A DNA stretch of 64,000 nucleotides from Simiduia agarivorans SA1 = DSM 21679 (GCF_000305785.2 NC_018868.3:3146270-3210269); one strand, 5' to 3'. Shown: positions 37,855 through 47,432, numbered from the stretch's first letter. The notes: generated by a model from the sequence alone, not told the origin. Numbers and translations are program-made.

Positions 37855-39177
37855 TTAGAGGATATAGCGACTCAGGTCTTCGTCTTTAGCAAGCTGGCCC
37901 AGTTGCTGGTCCACAAAGGCGGCATCGATAGTGAACGCTTTGTTGCCATTGCCGGACTCAAACGAGGCCTGTTCCATCAGTCGTTCAATGACCGTGTGCA
38001 ACCGGCGTGCACCGATGTTCTCGGTGGACTCGTTGACCTGGTAGGCGGTTTCGGCAATGCGGCGGATACCGTCGGGGGTGAAGCTCACTTCCACGCCTTC
38101 GGTGGCCATCAGCGCTTTTTGTTGCTCTGTCAGCGACGCTTTCGGCTCTGTCAGAATGCGTTCAAAGTCTTCCGGCGTGAGGGCTTTCAGTTCCACCCGG
38201 ATTGGCAGGCGGCCCTGCAATTCGGGAATCAGGTCCGAGGGTTTTGCAAAGTGAAAGGCGCCGGAAGCCACAAACAAAATGTGGTCGGTTTTAATCATGC
38301 CGTGCTTGGTGGACACGGTGCAGCCTTCAATTAACGGCAGCAGATCGCGCTGCACGCCTTCGCGCGACACATCCGCCCCGCTGGCGCCGGAGCGCTTGGC
38401 CACCTTGTCGATTTCATCGATAAACACAATGCCGTTTTGTTCGGCGGCTTCGATGGCGGTGGATTTGATTTCTTCTTCGTTGACCATTTTTGCAGCTTCT
38501 TCTTCGCACAATTGCTTGAACGCCTGCTTCACGGTCATCTTGGTTTTTTTCTTTTTGTCCTTGCCCATGGACGAGAACATGTTCTGCAGCTGGCTGGTCA
38601 TTTCTTCCATGCCCGGTGGGGCCATGATTTCTACGCCCACACTCACTGCCGCTACATCGATTTCAATTTCCTTGTCATCCAGCTGGCCTTCGCGCAGTTT
38701 TTTGCGGAACAGCTGGCGGGTGCTGGAATCGGTGCTGGCGGCTTCGCCATCGGCGCCGCGCGCAGGTGGCAGCAGCACGTCCAGAATGCGCTCTTCGGCG
38801 GCCTCTTCGGCGCGGTATTTGACCCGCTCCTGGGCCTGTTCTCGATGCATTTTGATGGACACGTCCACCAGATCGCGCACGATGGAGTCCACGTCGCGGC
38901 CTACATAGCCCACTTCGGTGAACTTGGTGGCTTCCACCTTCACAAAGGGCGCGTTGGCGAGCTTGGCCAAGCGGCGGGCGATTTCGGTTTTGCCCACGCC
39001 GGTGGGGCCGATCATCAGAATATTCTTGGGTGTGACTTCAGCGCGCAGCTCGGGCGCCAGTTGCATGCGGCGCCAGCGGTTGCGCAGGGCAATGGCCACG
39101 GCGCGCTTGGCATCGGCCTGCCCGACAATGTGGCGGTCCAGTTCATGCACGATTTCACTGGGGGTCATATTGGACAT
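37855..39177 (-). CDS. hslU: ATP-dependent protease ATPase subunit HslU
   Basis: A 440-residue AAA+ unfoldase. N-terminal [31 protein letters not shown] is followed by Walker [16 protein letters not shown], the GYVGRD pore loop, an intermediate domain (about 110-245), Walker [13 protein letters not shown], and sensor region [27 protein letters not shown]. The C-terminal LSRYIL docks into HslV. Its start overlaps the hslV stop by one base. Confidence 0.98.
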   Translation of the reverse strand: MSNMTPSEIVHELDRHIVGQADAKRAVAIALRNRWRRMQLAPELRAEVTPKNILMIGPTGVGKTEIARRLAKLANAPFVKVEATKFTEVGYVGRDVDSIVRDLVDVSIKMHREQAQERVKYRAEEAAEERILDVLLPPARGADGEAASTDSSTRQLFRKKLREGQLDDKEIEIDVAAVSVGVEIMAPPGMEEMTSQLQNMFSSMGKDKKKKTKMTVKQAFKQLCEEEAAKMVNEEEIKSTAIEAAEQNGIVFIDEIDKVAKRSGASGADVSREGVQRDLLPLIEGCTVSTKHGMIKTDHILFVASGAFHFAKPSDLIPELQGRLPIRVELKALTPEDFERILTEPKASLTEQQKALMATEGVEVSFTPDGIRRIAETAYQVNESTENIGARRLHTVIERLMEQASFESGNGNKAFTIDAAFVDQQLGQLAKDEDLSRYIL

Positions 39178-39701
39178 CAGCTGCTCAACTCTTCAATGGT
39201 GAGGTGGTTGTTGGTGAATACGCAGATGGAGCCCGCAATGTTCAGGCCCTTTTCCACTATGTCGCGTGCGCCGAGCTCGGTATTGTCCAGCAGCGCGCGG
39301 GCGGCGGCCTGGGCGAAGGGGCCGCCGGAGCCGATGGCGATCAGGTCGTCTTCCGGCTGGATCACATCGCCATTGCCGGTAATGATCAGCGACGCGGTAC
39401 TGTCGGCCACGGCCAACAGGGCTTCAAGTTTGCGAAGGGCGCGGTCGCTGCGCCAGTCTTTGGCCAGTTCCACCGCGGCGCGGGTGAGTTGGCCGTTGTG
39501 TGCTTCCAGCTTGGCTTCAAAGCGTTCGAACAGGGTGAAAGCATCGGCGGTACCGCCGGCAAATCCTGCCAGTACCTGATTGTTGTACAGGCGGCGCACC
39601 TTGCGCGCATTGCCTTTCATGACGGTGTTGCCCAGGGAAACCTGGCCATCGCCGCCGAGGACAACCGTGTTGCCCCGGCGTACAGATAATATGGTGGTCA
39701 C
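39177..39701 (-). CDS. hslV: ATP-dependent protease subunit HslV
   Basis: A 174-residue proteasome-like peptidase. After Met removal the catalytic Thr leads [57 protein letters not shown] and [16 protein letters not shown] are family signatures. GTG start at 39701 with AGGAA upstream. It forms the HslUV complex with the next gene. Confidence 0.98.
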   Translation of the reverse strand: MTTILSVRRGNTVVLGGDGQVSLGNTVMKGNARKVRRLYNNQVLAGFAGGTADAFTLFERFEAKLEAHNGQLTRAAVELAKDWRSDRALRKLEALLAVADSTASLIITGNGDVIQPEDDLIAIGSGGPFAQAAARALLDNTELGARDIVEKGLNIAGSICVFTNNHLTIEELSS

Positions 39702-39755
39702 GGGAAGTTCCTGACTGTAGGTGAACTTCCGTAATGGGGGTGGGGCTGACTTAAT

Positions 39756-40307
39756 TCAACCCGGTTTGCGTTTCAGCAACAGGGTATCGAAGCGATTGGA
39801 TACGAGCGTGGAGCGGGCGTTGGCCATGGCCGAGGTGTTGTCGAAGGGGCCCACGATGACGCGGTGCCAGGTCTCGCCGCTTTTCACGGTGACCTTTTCT
39901 ACCTTGGCATCCATGTTCAGCAGGATCAGCTTGGCGCGTACGCTGTCGGCATCTTCGGCTTTCTTGAACGAGCCCACCTGCAGCAGGTATTCCACTTGTT
40001 CGGTTTTCTGCTCGGCCAGCTGTTTGCGGGTTTCTTCCGGTGTTTCCACCACCACTTCGCTTTCTTCCAGCAGTTTGTAGAAGTCGAACCGGGGTTTGGG
40101 TACGGTTTTTTCGGGCGCTTTGGTCTCGGCTTTGGGCGCTTCGGCGACCGCCACTTGCTTGGCCGGTGGCTGGTCGGACAGGTACACCAGAAACATGACA
40201 AAGGCGCCCAGCACAGCGCCGGTGAACAGCCAGACCCATCCGGGTACATCGGATTTTTTCTTGCTGGGTTGCTTGCGGCGTTTGCGGTTGGCGAAATCTT
40301 GAGTCAT
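39756..40307 (-). CDS. SPOR-domain membrane protein (FtsN-like)
   Basis: A 183-residue bitopic protein. A basic cytoplasmic N-terminus (NRKRRKQPSKKKS) is followed by one TM helix (VWLFTGAVLGAFVMFLVYL, about 25-44) and a Pro/Lys/Glu linker. A C-terminal SPOR domain (about 105-180: YLLQVGSFKKAEDADSVRAKL...WHRVIVGPFDN) binds denuded glycan at the septum. Its place next to hslV is conserved, as in Pseudomonas. In pseudomonads argS is usually next on the other side; here it is absent and a 254-bp repeat element lies there instead. Confidence 0.88.
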   Translation of the reverse strand: MTQDFANRKRRKQPSKKKSDVPGWVWLFTGAVLGAFVMFLVYLSDQPPAKQVAVAEAPKAETKAPEKTVPKPRFDFYKLLEESEVVVETPEETRKQLAEQKTEQVEYLLQVGSFKKAEDADSVRAKLILLNMDAKVEKVTVKSGETWHRVIVGPFDNTSAMANARSTLVSNRFDTLLLKRKPG

Positions 40308-40410
40308 GGGTACGGCGTTCTGAAGTGAGCGGGCATTGTAATGCAATGGGGGCGGATTACGAATAGGTGGGATATATTGCCGGTTTCATGCTCAGCACCG
40401 TGCCCGCGGC

Positions 40411-40664
40411 AGGCGATGGGGTAAACTCGTCGGGGACGCGTGAATACCCTCCGGGGCCTGCCATCAAGCCCAGCTTGATGGCGTTCAGCTGCGCGCAATA
40501 CAGTGTATTGCCAACGCTGGCTTCACCCCTGTAGCTTGACGCCGGCCCTTCGGGACCAGCCCTCAACCATAGGTTGAGGGCGTTTTGTCGATTGCAAAGC
40601 ACGCTTTGCTGACAATCGCCAAAACCCCTGCCGGCGACACCCCGCCGAATTTACCCCATCGCCT
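40411..40664. repeat. Hairpin-rich 254-bp element with 25-bp terminal inverted repeats
   Basis: The ends AGGCGATGGGGTAAACTCGT (from 40411) and its complement (40640-40664) match at 23 of 25 positions. Inside lie a perfect 9-bp hairpin (40460-40482, GCCATCAAG/CTTGATGGC), an 8-bp hairpin (40495-40511, GCAATACA/TGTATTGC), a 9-bp hairpin (40560-40580, CCCTCAACC/GGTTGAGGG) and a composite hairpin (40589-40618, CGATTG and GCAAAGC stems). It encodes no plausible protein. It may be a MITE-like element or a structured RNA. It fills most of the 392-bp gap between the SPOR gene and priA. Confidence 0.85.
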
Positions 40665-40699
40665 ACCACCCATAGAACGGTAGCCATGTCTGGTTCTGT

Positions 40700-42889
40700 C
40701 TACTGCGTCTCTTGCGGGTCCACATCCAATGACCAGCGCACCCGTTTGGCCAGGGCCAGTTGTTCCAGTTCAGCAATCCAGCGCGGCAGGAATTGCTGCA
40801 TGGCGGGGCGGCGGTCGGCCTGGAGCTGGAGCAGGAAGCGGAAGCGGTCCTGGCGTTTTTCCATGGCGGCGGGCAGTGGGCCCAGGTAGCGGAACTGCGG
40901 GCTGGGGGGCATCAGTTGCTCGGCCAATTGCCGTGCCTGTTGCAGGAATTGCAAGGCGTTTTCCGGCCGTTTGGACTCGGCTCTGAGCAACGTCATGCTG
41001 CTATTGGGCGGTAATCCGGTAAGTTGGCGCTCACTTAATAGCAGGCGGGCGAGGGGCGCATAGCCTTGCTGGATCAGGGTTTGCAGGTAGGGGTGGTCGC
41101 CGTTGTGGGTTTGCAGCAATACCTGGCCGCGCAATTGTTCGCGTCCGGCGCGCCCGGCGACCTGGGTAATCAATTGGGCCATGCGTTCGGTGCCGCGGAA
41201 GTCGGCCGAAAACAGACCGCCATCGGCATCCACAATAATCACCGTGGACACGCGCGGGAAATGGTGGCCCTTGGCCAGCATCTGGGTGCCCACCAGCAGG
41301 CAGGGCCGGCCGGAGTGGATTTCGTTCAGGGCTTCAGTGAACTGGCGCTGGGAGCGGGTGGCATCGCGGTCGATACGGATCACCGGGTAGTCGGGGAATT
41401 GCCGGCTTAAGAATTCTTCGGTGCGCTCGGTGCCGGCGCCCATGGGGGTGAGCTCCGGGGCCTTGCAATCGGGGCACTGGCTTGGCACCCGCCGTTGCAG
41501 GTCGCAGTGGTGGCAGTGCAGGTGGCGGGGTTGGCGGTGCAGGGTCATGCGCGCATCGCAGCGCGGGCACTTGGATTGCCAGCCGCAGAAGTGACACATA
41601 AGCACCGGCGCAAAACCGCGCCGGTTGATAAACACCATGGCTTGTTCGCCCCGCTGCAGGGCGCCGCGCAGGGCCTGGATAGAGGCCTCGGCCAGGCCAT
41701 CGCGCAATTGCTTGGCGCGGATGTCGAGGGTACTCAGGTTCGCGGCCTGGCGGCCGGCCGGGCGTTGGGTCAGGTGCAGATGCTGATAGCGGCCGGCGAT
41801 GGCATTGTTCAGGCTTTCCAGCGACGGCGTGGCGCTGCCCAACAGCAGCGGAATGTGTAATTGGTGCGCGCGGTACACGGCCAAATCCCGGGCGGAGTAG
41901 CGGAAGCCTTCCTGCTGTTTATAGGAGCCGTCGTGTTCTTCATCCACGATGATGATGCCGGGGTGCTTAAGCGGGGTGAAAATGGCCGAGCGGGTGCCGA
42001 TGATGATCCGGTCCAGGCCGGCGCGGGCGCGTTGCCAGGTTTCGCTGCGCCCGCCATCGGCCACGCCCGAGTGCAGCATCCCCACCGGCACCTTAAAGCG
42101 GTTGGCAAAGCGCTGCACGGTTTGTGGGGTGAGGCCGATTTCCGGTACCAGCACCAGCGCCTGCCGGCCCGCTGCCAGTTGTTTTTCGATTGCCTGCAGG
42201 TAGACCTCGGTTTTGCCCGAGCCGGTCACGCCTTCCAGCAGACCGACCCAGAAGCCGGTGGCTGGCACGGCGTTGAGTGCGGCGGTTTGTTCGCTGTTCA
42301 GCGTCAAAGGCGGTTCGCCCAGCGGGGCATCAAAGGTCTGCCGCTCGGCGATGTCCACGCTTTCCACCAGACCCTTGTCGTGCAGGCCGTTGAGCACCGA
42401 TTTGCTGAAGCCGGCGGCGCTGATGTCTTCGGCCCGGCGACTGCCCGCGCGCAGAAAGGTGAGCAGATCGGCTTGCTTGCGCGCCCCTTTGGGAGCACCT
42501 TCGGGCAGACCCAGGCCTTCAATGGTGAGCTGCCAGCGGGTTTCGGTGGGCAGACCGGCCTGGCTGTCACCGCGCAGGTTGGTGGGCATGGCGGCGGCCA
42601 GCACCTCTCCGATGGGGTGCTGGTAATAGTTGGCGGCCCATTGGCACAGGTGCAGCAGGGCGGCATCCAGCAGGGGTTCCGTGTCCAGCAGTTCGGCCGG
42701 TTTGAGCTTGTCGTGGGCTACGTCGGCAGTTTTGGGTAAGTCTGTGATGACGCCGGTGAGCTGTTGATGCCGGAATTCCACCCGCACCCGCTGCCCGGGC
42801 TGGGGTGGCTCGGTGCTTTCGACCTTGTAGTGAAACGACCGGCGCAACGGGCAGGGCACGGCGACGGCGACGAGATAATGCTGATCCAT
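40700..42889 (-). CDS. priA: Primosomal replication protein PriA
   Basis: A 729-residue 3'-5' helicase that restarts stalled replication forks. N-terminal DNA-binding domain (VAVPCPLRRSFHYKV...), Walker A GVTGSGKTEVYLQAI, the DEEHD box, TRSAIFTPLKHPGIIIVDEEHD, and the zinc-binding cysteines CHFCGWQSKCPRCDARMT/CHHCDLQRRVPSQCPDC. Helicase motifs VI and QVAGRAGR follow. Length is normal. Divergent from rpmE. Confidence 0.97.
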   Translation of the reverse strand: MDQHYLVAVAVPCPLRRSFHYKVESTEPPQPGQRVRVEFRHQQLTGVITDLPKTADVAHDKLKPAELLDTEPLLDAALLHLCQWAANYYQHPIGEVLAAAMPTNLRGDSQAGLPTETRWQLTIEGLGLPEGAPKGARKQADLLTFLRAGSRRAEDISAAGFSKSVLNGLHDKGLVESVDIAERQTFDAPLGEPPLTLNSEQTAALNAVPATGFWVGLLEGVTGSGKTEVYLQAIEKQLAAGRQALVLVPEIGLTPQTVQRFANRFKVPVGMLHSGVADGGRSETWQRARAGLDRIIIGTRSAIFTPLKHPGIIIVDEEHDGSYKQQEGFRYSARDLAVYRAHQLHIPLLLGSATPSLESLNNAIAGRYQHLHLTQRPAGRQAANLSTLDIRAKQLRDGLAEASIQALRGALQRGEQAMVFINRRGFAPVLMCHFCGWQSKCPRCDARMTLHRQPRHLHCHHCDLQRRVPSQCPDCKAPELTPMGAGTERTEEFLSRQFPDYPVIRIDRDATRSQRQFTEALNEIHSGRPCLLVGTQMLAKGHHFPRVSTVIIVDADGGLFSADFRGTERMAQLITQVAGRAGREQLRGQVLLQTHNGDHPYLQTLIQQGYAPLARLLLSERQLTGLPPNSSMTLLRAESKRPENALQFLQQARQLAEQLMPPSPQFRYLGPLPAAMEKRQDRFRFLLQLQADRRPAMQQFLPRWIAELEQLALAKRVRWSLDVDPQETQ

Positions 42890-42926
42890 GGGCGGGTGGG
42901 GCTGCCGAAATTTTACTCAGTAATGC

Positions 42927-42954
42927 TTGTGTGGGGGGCGGATTCTGGTAGTAT
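42927..42954 (+). promoter_or_regulatory. Putative sigma-70 promoter of rpmE
   Basis: TTGTGT (42927-42932) and TAGTAT (42949-42954) with 16-base spacing, about 85 bases before the rpmE ATG. Sequence fit only. Confidence 0.45.
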
Positions 42955-43038
42955 GCGCGATCCTTGAAACCGCTAACATTAACCTTTGTGCGGTGCCCGG
43001 CACAAGATCGGGTGGCGGCACACACTGGGAAAGCCAAC

Positions 43039-43251
43039 ATGAAAGCTGATATCCATCCAAATTACGTGGCCGTAGTTGCTAACTGCAGCTGTGGTAACAA
43101 AATCGAAACCCGTTCTACTCTGGGCCAGGACTTCCACGTGGACGTATGTTCCGAGTGCCACCCTTTCTACACGGGTAAGCAGAAAGAAGTGGCTTCCGGT
43201 GGTCGTATCGACCGCTTCAAGAAGCGCTTCGCGGGCCGCACCAGCAAGTAA
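43039..43251 (+). CDS. rpmE: 50S ribosomal protein L31
   Basis: A 70-residue protein: [20 protein letters not shown], then [23 protein letters not shown]. The CxC...CxxC set marks the zinc-containing L31 form, not the YkgM type. ATG 43039 follows GGGAAAG. Terminator just downstream. Confidence 0.98.
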   Translation: MKADIHPNYVAVVANCSCGNKIETRSTLGQDFHVDVCSECHPFYTGKQKEVASGGRIDRFKKRFAGRTSK

Positions 43252-43267
43252 TTGCTCAGCCCCTGCC

Positions 43268-43298
43268 AAAAAAGCCGCGCCAGTCGCGGCTTTTTTTA
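43268..43298 (+). terminator. Rho-independent terminator of rpmE
   Basis: AAAAAAGCCGCG, then CCAGT, then CGCGGCTTTTTTT. Confidence 0.93.
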
Positions 43299-43327
43299 TG
43301 CCTGCCGTTTGAGCCCTCACCCATTCA

Positions 43328-43433
43328 CCAAAGTACCAAGGGGTCAGACCCCTTGATGCTTTTGAGTGAGGGAGTCTGACCCCGCTTATTCACTTGATGC
43401 TTTTGAGTGAGGGAGTCTGACCCCGCTTATTCA
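43328..43433. repeat. GGGGTCAGAC-family repeat with a perfect 41-bp tandem duplication
   Basis: It begins with CCAAAGTACCAAGGGGTCAG, the same arm as the element at 2628. A 41-base unit then runs from 43352 to 43392 (CTTGATGCTTTTGAGTGAGG...CCCGCTTATTCA) and is repeated exactly at 43393-43433. Each unit ends with GTCTGACCCCG. It lies between the rpmE terminator and the collagenase gene. The 309-bp rpmE-collagenase gap otherwise holds only an AT-rich stretch (43460-43500) that may be the collagenase promoter. Confidence 0.88.
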
Positions 43434-43560
43434 GAAACCGCCAGCCGTATCACACTTATGTGAAATTGTTATTAAATATATTGTATACAGTATGCTAATC
43501 TTGTTTCAGGTGCTGGGGTATCGCGCCTGCCAATCCATAACAATAATTGGGCAAAACAAG

Positions 43561-46368
43561 ATGAAGAAACTAACCACAACCCCCCTGGCGGCGGCGCTGT
43601 TGTCTGCGTTGTGCGCTTTACCGGTCGCGGCCAGCGGCCTTGAACATGGGCATCCCGAGCTGGATTCCCGCCACCAGAACAGCCGTGTACTCGATGGCGC
43701 CAGCCCTTTGCAGCTGGCGTCCCGAAATACCGTCATGCGAAGCCTGACGTCGGCGCAGGCAGTGCAGGCCAGCTTGTGTACAGCGGCGGAGTTAGCGCCG
43801 CTGTCGGGGCAGGCACTGACCGATGCGATCCTGGCGGCGGATTTCAGTTGCATCAACGGCCTGTTTTCCATCACCGGCACAACCGCGAACGCCTTGTTCA
43901 ATGAAACGGACATGGTGTCAGTGGCGGCCCGGTTGCAAAGCCTCGCGGCCAGCTACGACGGCACCAATAACAGCAACATCCTGAACCTGATCATGTACCT
44001 GCGCGCCGGTTACTATGTGCAGTGGTATCACCCGGCTGACGTGGGCGATTACGGCGTGGCACTGAGCAACGCCTCCCGCGCGGCACTGGATGTGTATTTC
44101 GCATCAACCCATACCCTGAGCGTCACCGCGGCGCACGGGGATGTGTTGCGCGAAGCGCTCACGCTTATTGACAGCGCCGGCCACAACGCGCGCTTTCTGG
44201 GCCTGTTCGAGTCACTGCTGAACCGCTTTGACCAGGGCCATACCGGTATCTATTCCATGATGGCGGCCATGACCTCGGTGCTCACCAATCTGTACCGCGG
44301 CCAGTGGGCCGATGGATATGCCGAGGCGCTGGCCAACCGGCTCTCGTTAGTGGATAGCCTGGACAGTTTTATCCGCAATAACGAATCCCTGCTCGGCACC
44401 GACGATGACTACATGCTGAAAGATGTGGCGTCTGAACTGGGCCGGATGCTGTTGTTTACCGGCCCGGTGAAAGACCGCGCCAAGCCCTATGTGCAGGGCA
44501 TTTTCAGTCGTTACAGCATGGATGGTTACGGCAGCGTGGTGTGGCTGGCGGCGGCCAATATGGCGGACTACTACGACAATTGTGCCGACTATGGCATTTG
44601 CGGTTATCAGGAGCAGCTGGAAGCGCAGATTCTGTCGATCCATCACACCTGCTCATCCACCATCAAAATCCGGGCGCAGGAAATGAATGGCACCGAGCTG
44701 GCCGATTCCTGTAACCAGATGGCCCAGCAGGAGGTGACGTTCCACCAGATGCTCACCACCAACTACCAACCGGTGGCGAATGACCTGAACACCGATCTGG
44801 AAGTGGTGATCTTCGACGATTACAACAACTACAACAGCTACGCCGGCACCTTCTTTGGTATCAATACCAACAACGGCGGTATGTATCTGGAGGGTAATCC
44901 CGCTCAGGCCGGCAACCAGGCCCGGTTTATCGCCCACGAGGCGAGCTGGAAACGGCCCGAATTCGAGGTGTGGAATCTGCGTCATGAATATGTGCATTAC
45001 CTGGATGGCCGTTTTAATCTGCACGGCGACTTCGGTGATTCCATCAGCGAAGCCACCATCTGGTGGATTGAGGGCCTCGCGGAATACGTATCGCAGGGCA
45101 ACAACAACCAACAGGCCATCGATGTCACTCGTGCCAATGGCTACAGCCTGAGCAGCTTGTTCGCCAACACTTACGACAGCGGCACCGATCGCATCTATCG
45201 CGGCGGCTACATGGCGGTGCGTTTTATGTTTGAGCGGCACCGGTCTGAAGTGGACACCATTCTCGGCTATTTCCGCGCCGGCAATTACACCGGTTATGCC
45301 AGTTTCATGGCGTCCATCGGCACAAGCTACGACAGTGAGTTTGCCAGCTGGCTCGCCAGCGTGGACACCGGCGGTAACCCCAGCGGTGATGCGGATGGTG
45401 ACGGCTACCCCGACGCCACCGATGCCTTCCCGAATGATCCCACCGAATGGTTGGATACCGATGGCGATGGCATTGGCAACAATGCCGATACCGATGACGA
45501 CAACGACGGCGTGCCGGATGCCAGCGATGCCTTCCCGCTCGATCCCACCGAGTGGCTGGATACCGATGGCGACGGCATAGGCAACAATGCCGACACCGAC
45601 GACGACAATGACGGCATTCCCGATGTGTCCGATCCGAATCCGCTGGAGCCAGATACCGGCAGCGGCAATTGCACCACTGAAGCCTGTGATCCCACGGTAT
45701 CGCGCATGCAGGCGGGCATCGCCAAGGTGGGTGTTGCGTCCAGCTATGCGGCTTACTACGCCATCTGGGTGCCTGCCGGTACGCAGAGTCTGCAGCTGAC
45801 CAGTTCGGGCGGCACTGGCGATGCCGATGTGTACCTGCGCGCAGGCGGCTATCCATCGCGCACCAATTACGACGTTAAAGGTGCGGTGGCCGGCAATGCG
45901 GAAAAGCTGCGTGTCGAAAGCCCGCAGGCCGGTTGGTACTACATCACGGTCTATGCCACGGAAACCTTTGCCGGTGTTAATCTGCTGGCCGAGTTCAATG
46001 TGGATGCCGGCACGCCCACGCCCGATCCCACCGAGCCTGAGGGCGCTACTGACCCCGCTCAGCAAAATCTCTACAACGGGTGGGCCAAGCAAGGCATTGA
46101 TGGCACCGATGCACGCTACTACGCCATCTGGATACCGGCGGGCGCGAGCAATCTGAAAATTGCCACCAGTGGCGGCACGGGTGATGCCGATCTCTATGTT
46201 CGCTTTGGTCAATGGCCAACGGAAAGTACCTGGGATTACCGCCCCTATCAGACCGGCAATGCGGAAACCGTCTCCATCGCGGCGCCACAAACCGGCGGCT
46301 ACTACTACATCATGCTGAAAGCCTATGAGCCCTTCACCGGCGTAAAACTGTTAGCCACTCACGATTAA
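43561..46368 (+). CDS. Secreted M9-type collagenase with calcium-binding repeats and two PPC domains
   Basis: A 935-residue exported protein. Signal peptide (about 1-25, LPVAA|SG). The activator plus peptidase region (about 30-610) has the zinc motif HEYVHYLDGRF (HExxH) and WWIEGLAEYVSQ, where the Glu is the third ligand. Thrombospondin-type-3 Asp-rich repeats follow (about 620-695, DTDGDGIGNNADTDDDNDG twice). Two pre-peptidase C-terminal domains come next (about 715-820 and 835-930), each with SGGTGDADVY/LY. This is the layout of Vibrio-like collagenases, so it should cleave collagen or gelatin outside the cell. Start at ATG 43561 begins the signal peptide. Flanked by palindromic repeats on both sides. 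Confidence 0.9.
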   Translation: MKKLTTTPLAAALLSALCALPVAASGLEHGHPELDSRHQNSRVLDGASPLQLASRNTVMRSLTSAQAVQASLCTAAELAPLSGQALTDAILAADFSCINGLFSITGTTANALFNETDMVSVAARLQSLAASYDGTNNSNILNLIMYLRAGYYVQWYHPADVGDYGVALSNASRAALDVYFASTHTLSVTAAHGDVLREALTLIDSAGHNARFLGLFESLLNRFDQGHTGIYSMMAAMTSVLTNLYRGQWADGYAEALANRLSLVDSLDSFIRNNESLLGTDDDYMLKDVASELGRMLLFTGPVKDRAKPYVQGIFSRYSMDGYGSVVWLAAANMADYYDNCADYGICGYQEQLEAQILSIHHTCSSTIKIRAQEMNGTELADSCNQMAQQEVTFHQMLTTNYQPVANDLNTDLEVVIFDDYNNYNSYAGTFFGINTNNGGMYLEGNPAQAGNQARFIAHEASWKRPEFEVWNLRHEYVHYLDGRFNLHGDFGDSISEATIWWIEGLAEYVSQGNNNQQAIDVTRANGYSLSSLFANTYDSGTDRIYRGGYMAVRFMFERHRSEVDTILGYFRAGNYTGYASFMASIGTSYDSEFASWLASVDTGGNPSGDADGDGYPDATDAFPNDPTEWLDTDGDGIGNNADTDDDNDGVPDASDAFPLDPTEWLDTDGDGIGNNADTDDDNDGIPDVSDPNPLEPDTGSGNCTTEACDPTVSRMQAGIAKVGVASSYAAYYAIWVPAGTQSLQLTSSGGTGDADVYLRAGGYPSRTNYDVKGAVAGNAEKLRVESPQAGWYYITVYATETFAGVNLLAEFNVDAGTPTPDPTEPEGATDPAQQNLYNGWAKQGIDGTDARYYAIWIPAGASNLKIATSGGTGDADLYVRFGQWPTESTWDYRPYQTGNAETVSIAAPQTGGYYYIMLKAYEPFTGVKLLATHD

Positions 46369-46379
46369 TCTCGACAATC

Positions 46380-46430
46380 GGGGTCTGGCCCCTTGGTGCT
46401 AAAGCACCAAGGGGCCAGACCCCATCTTTT
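46380..46430. repeat. Perfect 21-bp palindrome of the GGGGTCTGGCC family, likely terminator
   Basis: GGGGTCTGGCCCCTTGGTGCT, loop AA, then the exact complement (46403-46423), followed by ATCTTTT. It begins 11 bases after the collagenase stop. The stem and T-rich tail could end transcription. Confidence 0.88.
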
Positions 46431-46484
46431 ATTGCGTTTGAGTTTCGGGCACATTGGCAGCAGGATTTGGTGAGTTAAGCGATC

Positions 46485-47282
46485 GTGTCGAATTTTTGCT
46501 GCCGTCTTTTCATTTTTGTTGTTCTCGTTTGTTTAGCGTCACCGCTCTGGGCCGAGGCCTGCACCTATACGTTTAAGGCGCTCGAACGAAACCCGGTTTC
46601 CGTGACCCATGTTTACGACGCCGATACCTTCAAGCTTGGCAATGGCCAGCGTTTGCGTTTAATTGGCGTGAATGCGCCCGAAATGGGACGCGACGGTAAA
46701 CCGGATGAACCGCATGCGCGTGCAGCCACGGATTTTGCCCGGCGCTGGTCTAAAGACCGTGCGTTGTATCTGTCATTGGATACCGAACACAAGGATCGCT
46801 ACCGCCGCACCCTGGGCCATATCACCGACGCCGACGGCGCAAGCCTCAGTGTAGCGTTGCTGGAAGCGGGGCTCGCCTGGCCGGTAGCGGTGCCGCCCAA
46901 TACCCGGATGGCAAGCTGCGAATTTGCGGCCGCGAAACACGCCGCCGCCCGCGGACTGGGCGTTTGGTCTGCTGATCCTATAAAAGCCAAAAGTCTGAGC
47001 AAGGGCGGATTCGCCCGGGTTACGGGCGTGGTGAGCCGGGTTGACCGCGCGCGCAATGGCGATCTGTGGCTGGATCTGGGGGCGAATCTGGCGGTGCAGA
47101 TCCGCGTTCAGGATCAGGGCTATTTTGATGATTTGCCCGACAGTGATTGGCTTAACCGTGAGCTCACCTTGTTGGGTTGGGTGGTGGACCGGCGCGGTGA
47201 CAAGCGATTGGCCGCCAAGGGTTACGCACCGTTCCGGTTGCAATGGCGTCACCCGCTGATGGGCGAACTGGCCGAAAAGTGA
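46485..47282 (+). CDS. Secreted thermonuclease-like nuclease
   Basis: A 265-residue exported protein with signal peptide (1 to about 24, LWA|EA). The SNase domain (about 38-155) holds VTHVYDADTFKLGNGQRLRLIGVNAPEMG, with catalytic Asp/Arg/Glu positions, and RYRRTLGHITDADG. A C-terminal OB-like extension (about 175-255) contains VVSRVDRARNGDLWLDLGANLAVQ. GTG start at 46485 with weak ribosome site. A nuclease gene also stands near rpmE in Pseudomonas, so the position is conserved apart from the collagenase insertion. It probably degrades DNA or RNA in the envelope or outside. Confidence 0.85.
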   Translation: MSNFCCRLFIFVVLVCLASPLWAEACTYTFKALERNPVSVTHVYDADTFKLGNGQRLRLIGVNAPEMGRDGKPDEPHARAATDFARRWSKDRALYLSLDTEHKDRYRRTLGHITDADGASLSVALLEAGLAWPVAVPPNTRMASCEFAAAKHAAARGLGVWSADPIKAKSLSKGGFARVTGVVSRVDRARNGDLWLDLGANLAVQIRVQDQGYFDDLPDSDWLNRELTLLGWVVDRRGDKRLAAKGYAPFRLQWRHPLMGELAEK

Positions 47283-47432
47283 CTATTCTCGCTGTGGATA
47301 GTGGCGATTACGCGGTTGTCGTGGAACAGTAGCTGGCGCTATGCTCCCGGCCATAACCATAAGAATTAATCCAACGAATAAAAGAGATTCCCGCAGAGAA
47401 TCCCCGAACACTACGAGAGCGGTTGCGTTTAT

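Noticed and set aside
40357..40602. 81-codon open frame within the hairpin-rich element
   Set aside because: The frame simply reads through the palindromes; no start site or conserved protein pattern.
40411..40664. Integron attC site
   Set aside because: No core RYYRRRY/GTTRRRY pair at the ends and no adjacent cassette or integrase.
44653..46290. 545-codon open frame antisense to the collagenase
   Set aside because: Composition is Ile/Gly/Ala-rich mirror sequence of the Asp-rich repeats; the plus-strand protein has clear domains and a signal peptide.
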